Source of the DNA: Campylorhamphus procurvoides | Taxonomy: Eukaryota; Chordata; Aves; Passeriformes; Dendrocolaptidae | Direction of reading: 5' to 3' | Length of the DNA stretch: 64,000 bases | NCBI GenBank assembly: GCA_013396655.1 | Contig: WBMV01000084.1 | Coordinates: 464,328 to 528,327 of the forward strand | Part shown: one piece after another, positions 38,401 to 52,900 of the stretch | Position numbering within the stretch: position 1 is the first letter of the stretch | Layout of the letters: every line of letters starts with the position of its first letter | Position numbers and translations under genes: made by a program | Notes under the pieces: generated by a model | What the model was told of the DNA's origin: nothing | Database searches by the model: none | The model's input: the letters and a program-made list of their open reading frames with translations, nothing else

Positions 38401-41400
38401 CATTTAAAGGAATGCCAAGATTGTGTCATAGAGTTGTATTGTACTTAATAAAACAGAACCTGTTGCCAACATAGCAGGATAGTAGGTCCGAAGGAGGAAA
38501 GGAAACATATAAAGACATGGGGCAAATCATATGGATCAATTAGCTTGTTACAGTCTTTTCCCTCCCTTCCAGACATGACATGAAGGATTTTCTGATCCAT
38601 CCCTGTTATAGTGTAAGTAGTGACATGTAACTTGGTGTTAATTATTGATAACTATGCAGAGGGTTGGTGTTGCTTGGTGTATTTAAAAAGCACAGATGGG
38701 ATCTTCCTCTTTCTTCTTAATTTCATATTTTGTAAGTCTAGCAAGAAAACATAACCAAATATGCATTATGATGCCAACCAGAGCTAAGAAAAGTGAATTT
38801 TAAGCACTATGGGAAGAGTTTGGTGGTTTTTTTTTAAAAAAAAATGAACCACAGAATTGGTGGGGTCCAATAAGCTGTAGAAGTTAGAATGAAAAGACAG
38901 TAGTTCTAGGGAAGGAAGAATGTTCTCACTCATTTGATGGACAGTGTGACAGGAGCTAAGAGTGAATGTACTGCATGTGTCAGATGTGTTCAGGTGTAAA
39001 ACTAAGGAGGATGGGCAAAGATGTGCTGCCTAAGGAGCTGTGTTTTCTCTACTGTGTGTTACACCATTTGTGCAATGGCTTCCTCAGCCTCTGACATAAG
39101 CAGAGTTGTTACCCCTGTGAAATGTTTCTAGATTACTTTTGGAAAGTCTTAAAATAAATGCCAAATATTATTAATATTTTAGTTTCCTTGTTGTAGTACC
39201 CTGAGAGTAGGCTGGTGTTTCCCAAGCTGATCACCATCTTTTCTCTGACTGCCCTGCACAGCATTTCTGAACACGTTACTGTTCTGCACATTTAAAAACA
39301 ACCAAAAAATATTGCAATGGCTTCGCTGCACTTAAATAAATGGAAATAAACTGTTGCTATATAGCATTTGGAATTTTCTGTAAGAGCATTTGATGCCCAT
39401 TGTGAGAAGCTTCATTGGAAGTAATATGCACTTGAAATCAAATATAGTGGGAATTCAAATGAATAAAGACAAGAGCTGAAAATGATATGTACCTCAACAT
39501 GAGCACGTTCTCTAATGTGAAAGTGTTCTAAAAGAATTAGTAGGAGAGGAAAACCCTGTGTTGGATGTGACGTGTTTTTATCAAGATTCAGTTCTGTTAG
39601 AGTTGTCAGGATTGCAAAATAACACAGTCACACATATTAAATATGTGTGTGTGTGTATAAATAATGTAAGTTCGGTTTGTGCCTGGCTTGGTGGGGATCT
39701 TCTTCCCCCTGTGTACAGTGCAGAGAAGAACATACCCACGTGCAGTGAGAACATCTTTGTGTCCCTGAGGCCTCAATCTCCAGTGGGAAGGAGCTGACTG
39801 GACAGAGGGAGTAGAGAGGGAGGGTTTGCATTTAGGTCAGGGTGCTCAGGGGTGCAGAGCAGCAGTTCAGTAGAGGGAAGCAGAGTCAGCTGGACACAAG
39901 TCCCTAGGGGGCTGAGAAAATGCTGTTGCTGTGTAGACAGCCTTTCATTTTTAAGTGCCTTGAGTTTGGAGGATCTCAGCGTTTTTGTACTTAACAAATA
40001 GAATTAAAATGAACAAAACAAACAACAAAACTAGCCAGCAAAACCACTCCTAAGACGTTGTGTTATTTCAAATACTTTTTTGAGCTGTGGCAGCAAACTT
40101 CAGGCTAGTTCTACTGATACCTGCACTAAGGATTGGCTTATCCTTTCTTTAGCTTGGCACAACCTTCTCTTTCTTCTGTCTTTTGCCCCAGAATTCCTTC
40201 CCTAGAACTGCTGGGTTGTTAGATGCAGCTGTCAGAGGGACAGATCAGTATGTGGAACTGATTTCTCAGAACCCTTGCCTGCTCAGTCTATATGAGAACC
40301 TGATTTAATTAGTGCTACATCAGCACTGCTGAACTTAGGGTTTGTATAAGGCACGGACAGGAGGCATCTGTGCATGTGCTCAGCATGTCCTGGGAACCAA
40401 CTTCATTTGTCAAGTCTCGGTTTACGTAGTGGAGATCACTGTTATGATTTTGGGGTGATGTTACTTGTTTGGGGCACACCAAACTTAACTTACACTGATC
40501 TGAAGAGCTTTCTTGAATGTGACTGAGACTAATTTTGGTTTGGTTTGTATTTCCAAAAGGATGGCAAGTTTCCTTGCAAGGTCAAAAACCTGCCCCAGAT
40601 GTGATTTGGGGAGGTTTCAATTATAATTTCCTTTTACTGAAAGAGAGGAAAATTAAATTGAGATACACTACTGGTTTGTTTTAGCAAACTCCTGACAGAT
40701 CATACTGTTGTCTTTTATATCTGGTCTTGTGCTGTGTAGAGTTAATAAAGGCACAGCCATTTTTTAGGTATGGGCTACCACAATAGTAGCATGAATGGTG
40801 TTCATTATTTCCCATATAGTCACTTAACTAGCTTACTTGACTCCCTTGCTATATCTGCTTCTCTCTGTTGACTGGGAAGGATCATTCATTTCCCCCTAAG
40901 GTGTGCTTATAAAACACAGCAGATGGGTTCCCCTTTAGAAGCGCATGCACAAAGCTAAATGAGGTGATTAATGTCCTGTTTATAAGAGGTTAAAATACAC
41001 ATTATTCTCACCTTGGCCAGGGAACATTTTCTTCTCGTTAAACTGTCAATTGCCATGTTTTGTTCTTCACAGGAACCATTCTCAGCTCAAGGTAAGCATG
41101 TCCAGACCTCAACTTTTAGTGGATTTTGGTTCAAATCCTACCTGAGATGAGTAGCAAATAATTTAGATTCCTTAAAGACATGCAGTAATGTCCAGTGAGA
41201 GTGTTTAACCTTGGCATACTTGTATTGCATTTGGTGCTTAGTGTGTTATTGAGGAAATGGTCAACAACTGCCAAATGGGAAGTAGCATTCTCCCTGGAGT
41301 CATCCACAGCCTGTTTTGGCAATGAATCTGCTCCACTTTTTGTGAACTTCAGGCATTTCTAGGGATTTCATTTATGGATCTTTATCTGTCTTATTCTTGT

Positions 41401-43465
41401 TCAAATAAACAACACGCTTTAGCACTCTCGCGGGCAGATATTTTTAGTGTGCGATGTACACAAGTTTGATTGATTAAACTAATCAGTTTGCAAGTTTTAT
41501 TTGACTCTTGCAGTAAGCCTGTGAGTAACACCTCCTGAAACGTTAAAAAAACTCTCCAGCCCACCCAATCAACCAAAACAACATGCTTATTTTGAAGGTA
41601 TTAATATTTCAAGCTACTTCAGAAGGTGCAGGTTTCCTGCTGTGATCTTGCTGGTATAAGGCCCATCCAGTGGCAGAAGCAGCACAGGTGCCTCCTGCAG
41701 TGCCCAGCTGTGTGACACAGAGCCCTGTGGGTGATGGCAAAGATGAAACAAGTTGTGTGAGTTGTCATGTTCCAGTGGAACACAGCGTCCTGCCAAGCTG
41801 CCTTTCAATTACAGCTTGGGAAAACAGCTTGGTGCCTCTTCTGGTGTTACAGCTTGGAAACTCTGCCTTGGTTTGCATGGCAGCATAGGCTTGGTGGGGT
41901 TTAGTATTTTAATCTTAGGATGAGATATTAGAAACTATTCTGGAGATGCTTTTGATTCCCTATATTAACGTAAACTCTAGTTTTAATGTGGCAAAGCACA
42001 GTTTAGCTATCCTGTGATGATATTGTAGAACTGTGGCATTGCCTAAATACTTCAGAAATGACGAAGACAGAGGAAAGCTGTAGTGGGAACTATCAGAGGA
42101 GAAATATGGCTTAAATATATGGCAAAGGGCTGTTTTTTTCTGAAGCATAGGATCAATTTCAATAAATACATGGAAACAGGGTTTACGCCCTGATGTAGCA
42201 AAGGCAATATCCTATCTCTTCATAACTTAATAGAATATGAGAAATTGGTTTTATAAAACATGAACGGTGTATGCTGGATTTTTTGAATCAAGTATTCCTC
42301 TAAATTCTCACATCCATGTTGTTGGGGACTATCTAAACATTTTGAAAAAAAGTGCATTTTGAGTCTGGTGAGTTTTCTGAGCAGGTTGCTTCTAAGCAAC
42401 TCCAAAGTGTGAGTCCAGAGACTTTTAATCAAGTGAACAGTTTGGTTTATAGTTAAAGATTTCCATTTATTTTAATGGAGTAATAGATTTTATATCCAAC
42501 AAGGTTAACAATGAGGTCAATCAACAAAAATACTTGAGCTATGTGCAAACTTGGCAGAGATATTTTCAGACTACAGTCTGTGTACTCTGCAGTCTGACTT
42601 CAGATGGTATATAAACTTTGGGATTGCCAATTTTCTCTTTGTCTTTTATCACCACACACTATAAGCCAAAATTCATGCCTTGATCTGTGTACTGAGTCCA
42701 ATGTGCTCCTTCAACATTCTAATGTTAGCTTATTTCTCTTGGGAAAGTGTCCCACTTCACTGCAGTAAGAAATGGCTTTTGCTTCTCTTCTCTGGCTCAA
42801 CTGCTCAGTTTTGTATCGATTGTTCTGCTTTTTCAATCATTTAGGCTCATGAGTTGCCTTCTTATTTCTCTTTTTTCAGAAATCAGATTTCTGCCTTGCT
42901 TTCTCAAGTGGCTTAGGTAGTTTAATGGATGGAAGCCACACAACTACTCCTCATTTTAATGAACAATTCAAAGGAAACACCTAACCAAATTGGGAGAATA
43001 GTGTATCAATATTTCTTTTTACTGATTTAAGACCATTTAGAATTAACTGCTGGCATGAGGCTTCAGTGAAGCAAGCTAGTAACATTTGCAAGGAGTCTGG
43101 GTAGATATGTGGTAATACCATTGTGGGTTCTTTTCTTAAGGTCATGTTTGCAGAGTGTTAATGACTGAGCATTACAGCCTGAAGGGCACATTCTAGCACA
43201 GAGTGTATCCTTCCAGTCCAATGCAGTGTGTACCTCCTTGGCTGTGACAGAAAGCAAGCTCACTTTCTGTGGAGCATCTCTATCAAAGAAATGAGATACT
43301 GAAGTGGCTGGTGTGTTGGGTTACTCTCCTGGAGCACATCAGTAATGAATTTCAATGTTTCTAGCTGGAACAGCTCCAGGCAGTTAAGGCTAGTAGGGCT
43401 GTAACAACTGAACCTGGATTGAAGATTTTGACAAGCCCACCATCCGTAAGAGGAAAATGGGCACC
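29492..43465. other. Long non-coding stretch, nothing recognised
   Basis: Fourteen kilobases without an exon or named repeat that I can support. Open frames stay near or below about 95 codons. Simple sequence includes (TG)6 at 34121-34132 and (TG)n at 39644-39656. A perfect 7-bp GC stem with an 8-base loop sits at 37081-37102. The region could be intronic or intergenic. Confidence 0.5.
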
Positions 43466-43990
43466 TGCTGGTTTCGGCTGGGATGGAGTTACTTCTCTTC
43501 ACAGTAGCTGATACAGGGCTGAGTTTTGGATTTGTAACAAAACCAACATGGATAACAGAGGGATAATTTCCTCACTGCTGAGCAGGGCTCACCCAGCAGC
43601 AAGGCTTTTTCTGCCTCTCACCCCACCCCAGCAGTGAGGAGGAGACACAGCTGGAACAGCTGAACACAACTGAGCCAGGGGACATCCCACACCTATGGGG
43701 CTGTGCTCAGTAAAGCTGGGGGAAGAAAAGGAAGCAGGGCACGCTCAGAGTGATGGTGTTTGTCTTCACAAAGCACTGTTCTGTGTGATGGAGCCCTGCT
43801 TTCCTGGACACGGCTGTCCATGGGAAGCAGGGAATTAATTCTTTGTTTTGCTGTGCTTGAACGAGCTGCTTATGCTTCACCTATTAAACTGTCTCTTTCT
43901 CCCTTTTAATTCTCTCTCCCATCCCACTGTGGGGGAGTGAGCGAGCAGCTGTGTGGGGCTTGATTGCTGGCTGGGGTTAAACCATAAACA
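43466..43990 (+). mobile_element. Solo ERV LTR, avian family, plus strand
   Basis: Starts TGCTGGTTTCGGCTGGGATG and ends GGCTGGGGTTAAACCATAAACA, the two ends of a common bird LTR. Inside are GGAGCCCTGCTTTCCTGGA (about 43790), CTATTAAACTGTCTCTTTCT with its ATTAAA poly(A) signal (43883-43888), and CCCATCCCACTGTGGGGGAG plus GAGCGAGCAGCTG near the end. The usual TATATAAA before GCTGGGGGAAG is reduced to CAGTAAAGCTGGGGG, so its promoter looks damaged. Nothing retroviral flanks it, so it is a solo LTR. It is related to the minus-strand LTR at 3401. Confidence 0.82.
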
Positions 43991-46900
43991 TACTCTTTAA
44001 ATTCTGATAGCGTAATAAAACTGCCAACTTAAGTAATGAAGAGGATGGTGCCAGTATTGTAATGACACTCATACCCTGGCAGGCAAATCAGTGGCTAGAG
44101 TTGTTCAGATACAGTTTTCTTACAGAGCTATGGATTTTTTTTTCATTTAATTTTATGACACTTAAATGGAAAATGAGGCAGGGAAGAAGGTCTTTCAATA
44201 TGTAAGAGTGGAGTTGACTTACCTTGATATTTCTTGGGTTGGTGCCTACTCTCCCAAAAGCCACACTGATGTAAAGAGCACAAAACATCTATAGCCTACT
44301 TATCCCCTTGTATGTATAGCTGGGAAAGAAATGGTCTTTCCATTTTAGGAGAGAAAAATGAGACTTCTTTCCTTTTTTGGTTTTTTTTTTTTTTTTTGCA
44401 TCCCTCCATGCCCCATCCTCCCACCCTTTAAACATTGAAAAAATGCTGGAAGCTTGAAAATTCACAGCTGAGATCCACAGTGTTTCCTCTCAAAATTGAA
44501 AGGGTTTTTTGTTAATAATTTCTGTCAGACACTAAAAGCTGTATGGAGTTCAGCAGCAACGGACAGAAGCAACTACAGTTCACATCTGGTTTGTACTTCC
44601 TTATCTCTGAATATGAGTAGGATGATTGAACAGTTTCTTGTTTAAGTTGGACTTTTTGTACTACTGTTCTTCAGCAAAGGGCAACCACAAAAGACTGCCC
44701 ACTTCTGTTCTTTGAGACAAGAGTATCCCCAGTCAAGGCCTCTAACCAGGGTAAGTTTTAGGAAAAGAGAAATTTCTCGCAGCCACTTGCCTCTGAAATG
44801 TACTTAATTCCACAGTTTCTCATTTTCTTTGATTAAGGAACATGCAGTATTGTAATGAAACCATCCCTGGAGGCTTACAGAGTGCCCCATTTCCATCCCA
44901 TGTGAGGCAGAGGGTTATGCTGTGAGGTCACAATGACCTGCACTTGGCCGTGCACTTGATACTCCTGTGCTCTGTACATTGTGGTTAGATTGCAGTATTG
45001 ACTGCCATCTGATCAAAGTCTCTCTCACACTGATAGTCAACCCCATGACCACTGAAACAGCAAATTAAATACAAAACCTGCCAGCTGCTTACAAAAGCCT
45101 TTTGCTGCTCTTCTCAAGGACTGCACCTAAATGTGCAGCTACATTTCTGTTTATAGTGTGTGTTGAATTTGCTTCTGCCATTTACTACATACTCAGTCTG
45201 TTGAAAGAGGGAGAATATTTTCCCCAAGTGGGTGTGAGGATGTGTTTTTTAGTTTAATCTTTGCAGTGTGTGGTTATGTCTTTTTGCAGGAAGAGAAGGG
45301 CTGTCAGGACAATTCAGAGATGGAGGCCATTTGATTTTTGTCTTTTTCTGAAATTAACATAGGAAAAAATCTTCAGTGAATTGCCCTGAGAATAACGTTC
45401 CTCTGTACACTTGTCTGGAACGGAATTTTGTCAGGGGTCTGATGAAAGATGAAAATGGGGAGGGGGAAAGAGTAACTGGCACGGCTGATCAAAGTGTATC
45501 AATTCATAAATAAGGAATGCAGCAGCTTCTGAAGATCTGAGCTTGTAGCTCAAGCCCCTGGGAAGACTGTGCTGCAATGACTGGCACTTCTCAGATAATA
45601 ACCTGACACGGTAAAGGCCCTGTTTTACAACAAATTAAATACTCTAGATTACCTTGCAGCAGAATTAAGTTCTCTATTTTGTGAATTTAATTTCAGAAGA
45701 TACATTAGCTGTCCGTTTGTCTCTGCCTATCAACCTTCTGCCATACATTCACGCTCTCAGAAAGGCAGATTTGGAAGAAAACTCTGCCCACCCTCAGTGA
45801 TCAGCTGTGGGCTCGTGTGTGCATGTGTTTTGCTGTTCTTGTTAATACAAGAGCAGTAATGTTATGTTTAACTGCTAAGTCTTTGGGGCAGTTACTAATA
45901 CTCTCCCTGAAAGCTACTGAGTGTTGGAAAAATCTGCTTTCCTCTCTTTCAGTGTGTGCACATCTCATTTAAATCTCCTGCCTCGTTGTGGGAGCCAGGA
46001 CACTGCATTAAAAAGCAATAGTTTTGAAACTGCCTGTTGTTCTGATGTCCCTGTGTTGTTTTTAAAGACCTGTCACCACAGCTTGTTTTATTTGCTCTGC
46101 TCAGTTCTTTTTCCAGAGTGGTCTGATAGGATTAAAGACAGAAAGTTTGCAAGAGCAATGTTATAAATTATCTCAGTAAGTGTGGATTTTTTAAAAAGCT
46201 AATTCTCAGCATTTATCCAGAGGAGCCTGTTATTTGCTTTAAGATACACAGCAACAGTAAAGGAAATGGTGGTGAGCAATTATGGAAGAAGCAAGGCTCT
46301 TAACCATTCTGTACAAGTAATGCCTTCTTTGAGCTTTAGAGTTTAGCAGGAATTTATTTCATTTATACAAAGCATCGCAGTGCTGCCTTGGGACCCAGAA
46401 ACAGAGCTGGTCTGAACAACACACCCCAGGTACACAAATAAGTCAGACTTGGTTTGTTATGTCCTTACAGAACTAAACCTGCACAGCCATGGTGTTCACT
46501 GTTTCTTTTAATGCAGCTCAGGATCAGTCATCATACCCTTTATCCTCCTTCTTTCTTAAGCCATATTCTGGGTTAAAATTCTATCCTTCTCACCAAAATA
46601 TATTCACAGATTTCCATGAGTCATTGGGCATGGAGATTCAGAAGTGAGGTGGGTTGGTTTGGGTTGAGTTGTTGGGATTTGTTTGTTTTCTTTTCTTGGT
46701 GTTAATGACTTGTGATTTGTTCTTTAAAACACAAGCAATGTTCTAACTTTTAGGGACTTAATGCCTGAGGACAAAATGGCTGCTCTTTTCTGAATACTGG
46801 AATAGTGCTAAAATATGAAGATGCTGAATAGAGAAAATAAGAGGTTTGCTATAATAGTGGTTCAGCTAGTATATTTGGAGAGTTCAGGAGGTGAGAGGGA

Positions 46901-49900
46901 AAGGGGAAGAGAAGGGCTGCATCTATTAGCATTTTAGCAAATTGTAATTGAGTGTCCTAAATGGGTCACTCATTTATTTGAAAGCTATGGTTAACATTTT
47001 CAGTAATCGATAATGACTTCAGCTTTTCTTTTGAAAATGGGTCACTTGGATTTCTGCATTTGGGGTAGGTCAAAGGTGCTGGAGTTTTAGGGAAAGGCTA
47101 CTCCTTGATTGAGAATGAAGGAAACTGGAAAAGGTGGTCTGTGACAGCCTGGTGCAGTCTGTCTGGCATTTTACTCACAACCAGAATAGCATGCACTAGT
47201 GGTGGTGGTGCAGATAGTTACTAGTATTTCTCTTATTTTTGTTCTTCAAATGAAGCAGTGTCAGAGCATTACACCAAGAAAGAGGTACTGAAGAGAAGTT
47301 TTTCTCAACTTCTGGTTTATTTGTCTGACTTTTGGAGCTGTTTAAAATAGTGATAGCCCCACCCAGCAGCACTCGGTAAATATCAATTAGTGCTTGCTGA
47401 AGTAGCACAGATTTCTCCAGGGGTCTTCAAAAGTCAGCATTAATTTAGAGCATAGAATCATCCTGAACAGTAACTTTCTATTAAGATGAGTTTTCTTCTA
47501 ATTTCTGTATGATGTTCCAAAGTTCAATCTATTCTTTTCTCATTTCCTAAAGACTACGCATGACTGACTTCAGCTATAGGATTTTGCAGTTAATCAGAAA
47601 GAAGGGTCGAATTCCTTTCAGCTGAAGATCAAACAAAAAAATCTGCCTGAAAGATTATGAGGATTTTTCCTTTATAGTTTAGTATTCTGTAGCAGGTTCT
47701 TTTCTTCTGTATTCAGCACTGGAGATATTTGAGTGCCCTGGTACTGATCTCCTCTGTGTATGTGCTTTTCAGGAGCTTTACTGTTTTCTGTATAAAATAT
47801 TTTCAAGTTTTGACATAGAACTATGACTGTTAATACACTGACAAATGTAAACGTTAATAAGACTGCCTGGCCTGTAGCATATAGAATATCTTGATTACTA
47901 ATTGACAAGGAAAACCATTAATCAACAGATTTGCTTGAATACCATTATGAAGCTTTGTCTAGGAATTATGTAGCCACTGGGATGAAATCAGTCTGAGGAT
48001 AACACTCTCTTAAGGTGCTAAAAGGGGGCACATCAAACATGAGTTGTGTTTTAATAGGTTCATATTAATTTAGGGAATGAATTGCATAAGAAATGCATCA
48101 CAAAAAATTAGTTTTATGTGTCAGTAACAAAAATATTTCTGTAGGACACTGGTTTACTAAAACAGGTTTCAGTAACTTTGCATTCATCACATTTAATAGA
48201 CAGATATGGACTTGATGAGGGGCTCACTCACAGGTGTTGAATGTTTTAATTTGCTATCCTAGTGATCTGCAGCACTGAACAGAGAAAAATTACTTGTTGC
48301 ATTCTGAAACAGATGGGGAAAGCAGTAGGTTCTCCTTTGTATTCAAAAGTATTTCTAAATATGAACTCTAACGTTTGCACCTTGAGTGATTTTTGTTGGT
48401 TTGTTTGGTTTTGGGGTTGATATTGGTTTTTTTGTGAGATATTTGTCAAGCTGGTATTTTTCAGCCTGACACTGAAAATATTGGATATTGGAGATGAGGT
48501 GGTTGTAGAGGAAAGGGGAATCTTCAGTGAAAGGCACCACAGGAGCACAGAACTAGATCCTCAAACGAAATGCTGCAGGACAGGGATCCTGGGTGATCCT
48601 GCTCATTGGCTGAGGGGGCCTGCTACTCAGAGCAGAACACAGACTATAAGAAGGAATTTTTCCAATCTGGGAGTTGTGCACTATTTTCTTCTCAGCTTCC
48701 TTGAAGGTGCTTCTCTCTCCTGTCTTTCACAAGCTGCCAAAAAGCAAATTAAACTACTAGCCTGAAGAAACAGAAACGCTAAAGAAAAGCAACGTGTTTA
48801 CTCTGCATATCAAACTGTTCCTTATCACAGGCAGGCTCGGTGCTGTCTGTGCCCATAAGGAATCACGTTCTTTGGCAGCCAACACCGGCAGGTCCCAGAT
48901 TGCCCAAGGCCTCCCAGCTCAGTGAGAAGGGGGACCCGGTGCTTTGCAGCTGTTCCAGGGGCCATGGGATTCTCAGGACCTGCAGTTTAGGAGTCATGGT
49001 CCTTGTACAGTTTTCATTATTGTCCTTAAATTGTTTCTTGAGGATAATAGAATGCATTTCCCTTGATGACTTGGCAGTGTCTTTATTTGTTTAGCTTTTG
49101 TGCCCCTTGGATGAAGAAAGCTTTTCCCACAGGATTTTTTCTTCTTTGCCCTTTCCCTTCCTTTTATAAATGTGCAGTCCACCCATGTGGCTTAGAATTA
49201 ATTTATAAAAAAGAATTTTCAAAATCTTGTGTTGCAACTGTACATTTTTGAAATAAATTGCGAAAATGCACATCAGGAACACCAGGGAAGAAAGCTGATC
49301 CCACCATAACTTAGTGTTGTATGGAGGGTGACTCTCTTCAAGTGCGTTTATCTTTCTTTTTGAACTTCTCTCAGCCTCCCTTCTGAGCTTTTCCTCACTT
49401 AAGAATAGTAAAGTCGTATTTACATCTTGCTTTAATACCAAAGGTACTTAAAGACCTACATTTCTCACCTACCTTGGTCAGATCTTATTAATTTAGGGAA
49501 TGAGTTGCATGGGAAATCCATCATAAACTTTCAGGTATGATCACAGGGGTAAAAAAACAAAAGAGGTGGTGACACTATTTATTAAAAGAGTAAATTGGAG
49601 GGGAATAGGCTATTTGTTTTGTTCCATGTCTCAGGTGAAAATAATTGGCTCATTAATCACAATATCAGCTTGGTCATTTTAGGAAGGTCAGACTGAAGAG
49701 TGAATAGAAACAAGGCACATGATTTTAAAATTTAAAAAGCATACATTATGAACATCAGTGAAAGAAACTTGAGGGAAAAGCTCCTGACATTGTTACTTTA
49801 TATAAGCAAACTTTCAGGAGTAAATGTAATTCATCTGTGTTCCTTCCCCTCAGTTAATTGAGAATTATACACTGAAAACATATATGTATATACACACATA

Positions 49901-52900
49901 GACATTCATATGACAGCATGAAAATTAATATTGATTTATTTCCTTCATATTTGCTGTGTGATTATTGCTTTGGCTTTGCTACCTTTGCATGTATCCACCA
50001 TTCCTTTCCCAAGCTATCTGCTATTACCTTTGAATGCACGTTGCTAAAGCAGGGAGAGGCAGAACAGAAACCCTGAAAGCTTTCCACTCTGCAGGTTCCC
50101 TTAGTGATTCAGATGTCACCATTTCCTCTGGTGAGAAAGGTTTGGTTTTACCCTCCACTCTGAAATGGCAAACTTTCATAAAAGCATTGTCTTATTTGGG
50201 TTTTCTAGAAAGTACTTTGGAAAGTCTCCTCTGACTATACAGAAGACAGAGAAGTTATAGCAGTGAATAGCTTTTCCTATCATATTTAAAGCTAATGCTG
50301 TGATGTCGAAGGCTTTTGGATGGGGGTGGCAGTGTCATCTTTCTGTCTCTTCTTTACTGTCTGGCCCTTTGGTGTTTCCTCCCCTGACTATACACCCCAG
50401 TATTATCTCTGATATGGCCTCCTGAGCAACATGAACCCCAGGACTGCAGCAGCACAGATTTCTAACTACAACCTAGCTCATGATTGCTCATTTTTGCTTA
50501 CTGCTTTTTTGGGTAAGCTCAGTACCTTCCTACTGAGTGCCATTTATTGTCAGAGGATGACCAGAGGCAGGCACAGTAAGCTAACATGCACTAAAGCCAG
50601 TATGGGGTTTTGGTGGACAGAATTTTCCTGTTGATCTGTACGCAGTGGAAGAGGTTTTACCTTTTGTATTGACTTAGATACTCTGGAAATACTTGTGCTA
50701 CAACCAAAAATTGTCTTGAAATATAGACAGGAATTATCACATGTGCAATCATCTACCATGAGAACAGATACATACAGTTAAACCCCTACATTTCTGACAT
50801 TCTTTGGATTATGAGTATTTGTGAAAGGTTCTGGAACCAGCTTGGTTAAATCATCATTTGTTTCTTCCTAGGCCTTTTGTGGCGTCATGGTTGAAGTCCT
50901 AGCCCTGACTTTTATCAGCATAAAAGATTCTTAATTAAAGTTTTAAAGCTAGGTGATTCTCAGATCCCCCTGGATGCTTAAAATACACCATGTGCCTTCC
51001 AGTGGGGTGCACCAGATTAAGTCCTGTGCATACTATATATTCATGACTTTTAACTTGATTGGGAATGAGCACTATCTAAATTGGCCACTTTTTGACAGAG
51101 ATTCACAGAAATAAACTCCTGAGGTTTCAAAGATGAAGAGAGGAGTTGTATTCTGTCTGTGGAGCAGCAGTGTCTATACATTGCTGTAAAAACACTGTTC
51201 CTTAAGATTCCCCTGGAAAAATCTAAATTAAATCTGATGCTGTCCTATTTTGATCTATTCCTTTTGAATTTATGGGGGGGAGCTACACAGAAAGCTATTT
51301 ATGCCCTATGTGAAATAGCATTGTTATTGATGAATTCTGTCAAATTAGTTTATTGCACTGTACCTGCTATTCTTTATCTGAAAACTAGAGAAAACTATTG
51401 ATAGCCTAATTTCTGTCCACATGTGTAGTGAATTGTTTAATTTGCATTTGAAATTGGTGAGTCTGGCCATGGGTGAGAGTGGCCAAGTGGTGCCCCCTCT
51501 GTGCTCACCGAGGAGCTGAGAAGGGGATGTGATACACAGGTGTGAGACATTGCTGGGATTAGCCCTCCCATTGATTTTTACCTGCCCCTAGTCCAGCTGT
51601 AAGTGTTTGGAGCCCGTTACACCAGCGAGCTGACAATGATACTGCTGTGTGAAAGCCTCACTTCTGGACTAAGGGCAGGGACCTTCAGGGTGTGAAGCTG
51701 GATCTTTGCATTCTGAGTCCTCCAAGAGCTTTGCAGGTGAGCCATGTCTGCATGTCACACTCGAGTTCTTCTCTCTGAACAAGCCAAGCTTAATATGTTG
51801 CAGGGCAAATCAGCTCCTACTGGGATTTTCTATATCTGAAAGGGCTGCAGTTTGTTTTATTTCCTTCTCTCTTATTTTTTTATTCTCACGTTTTTCATTT
51901 TCTTATTGTCTCTTCTTTGAAACATATCTCAAACGTACCTGATTAGGAACTTGGATGTCTGAGAGTTCACCCACTCCTACCTATGGTATCTTCTAGTCAA
52001 GAAAACGTTACCTTTTATTTCAAGCAAGGTTATTAAGGAAAACTCATAGAGACAAAACTGTAGGCAATGTAACCTTTATCTAGAGAAGCAAACCAAAAAG
52101 CAGGCAAGATTTGAGAAATCAGGGAAGTTTATCCTTTCCTTGAGAAAGGCAGGTTAGAAGGCTAGTTTTGAAATTGTCAAGTACCTATTGCCTCTCACCT
52201 GGCAATGACCAGGACTTTAAAAGCTGCCTGGACTTCCTACTGTCAAGGAAGATTTTTATTTATTTAAGTGTGAATTTCACCTCCAATGAAATCTTCCAGG
52301 CTTGATGACTGCCCTAGGAGTCATTGCAGTGGCTTTCTAACCTTGTGGAAAGGAGGAATATGCAGCATGCTCAAGTAAAATACATGTGAAACCCACATCA
52401 ATTCTGAGCTTGTAAGAGCATTTTCCAACTTAGTTATGACAAGGTTGGCAATATTTGGGTCAGGTCAAAGCTTAAATGACATTTTAATTCTTCATGGGTT
52501 TGTTTCTTTGGGGTTTTTTAAAACACTTCTGTCCTTTACTCTGTTCCTTAGGCCACTTCTAGATCTGGTTTTTAATTTAGAACCTACATAAGGAGAGAAC
52601 CTTGCATGGTAGAAAGGTGCTGGGTTTGTTTTCCTCTTTTTAAAAAGACTTGTAAGTCTGGAAATTTGAGATATTCAGAACACATGGATGAATGCCAGGG
52701 AGTTTTGACAGTTCCCTTTGCAGGTCCTCTATCAGCACACCATGTTTGACAAAGGACTCCAAAATGGGAAAGTGTGCTTTTCATTTTATCCTCAGGTTCA
52801 CCACTGTGCTGTAAAACTAAACTGAAGAACTCTTTTCTTGAGAATTGACTCTTAGACATGTAAATAATAAATTGCAATTTATTTTAAAGCCTTCCTTATC

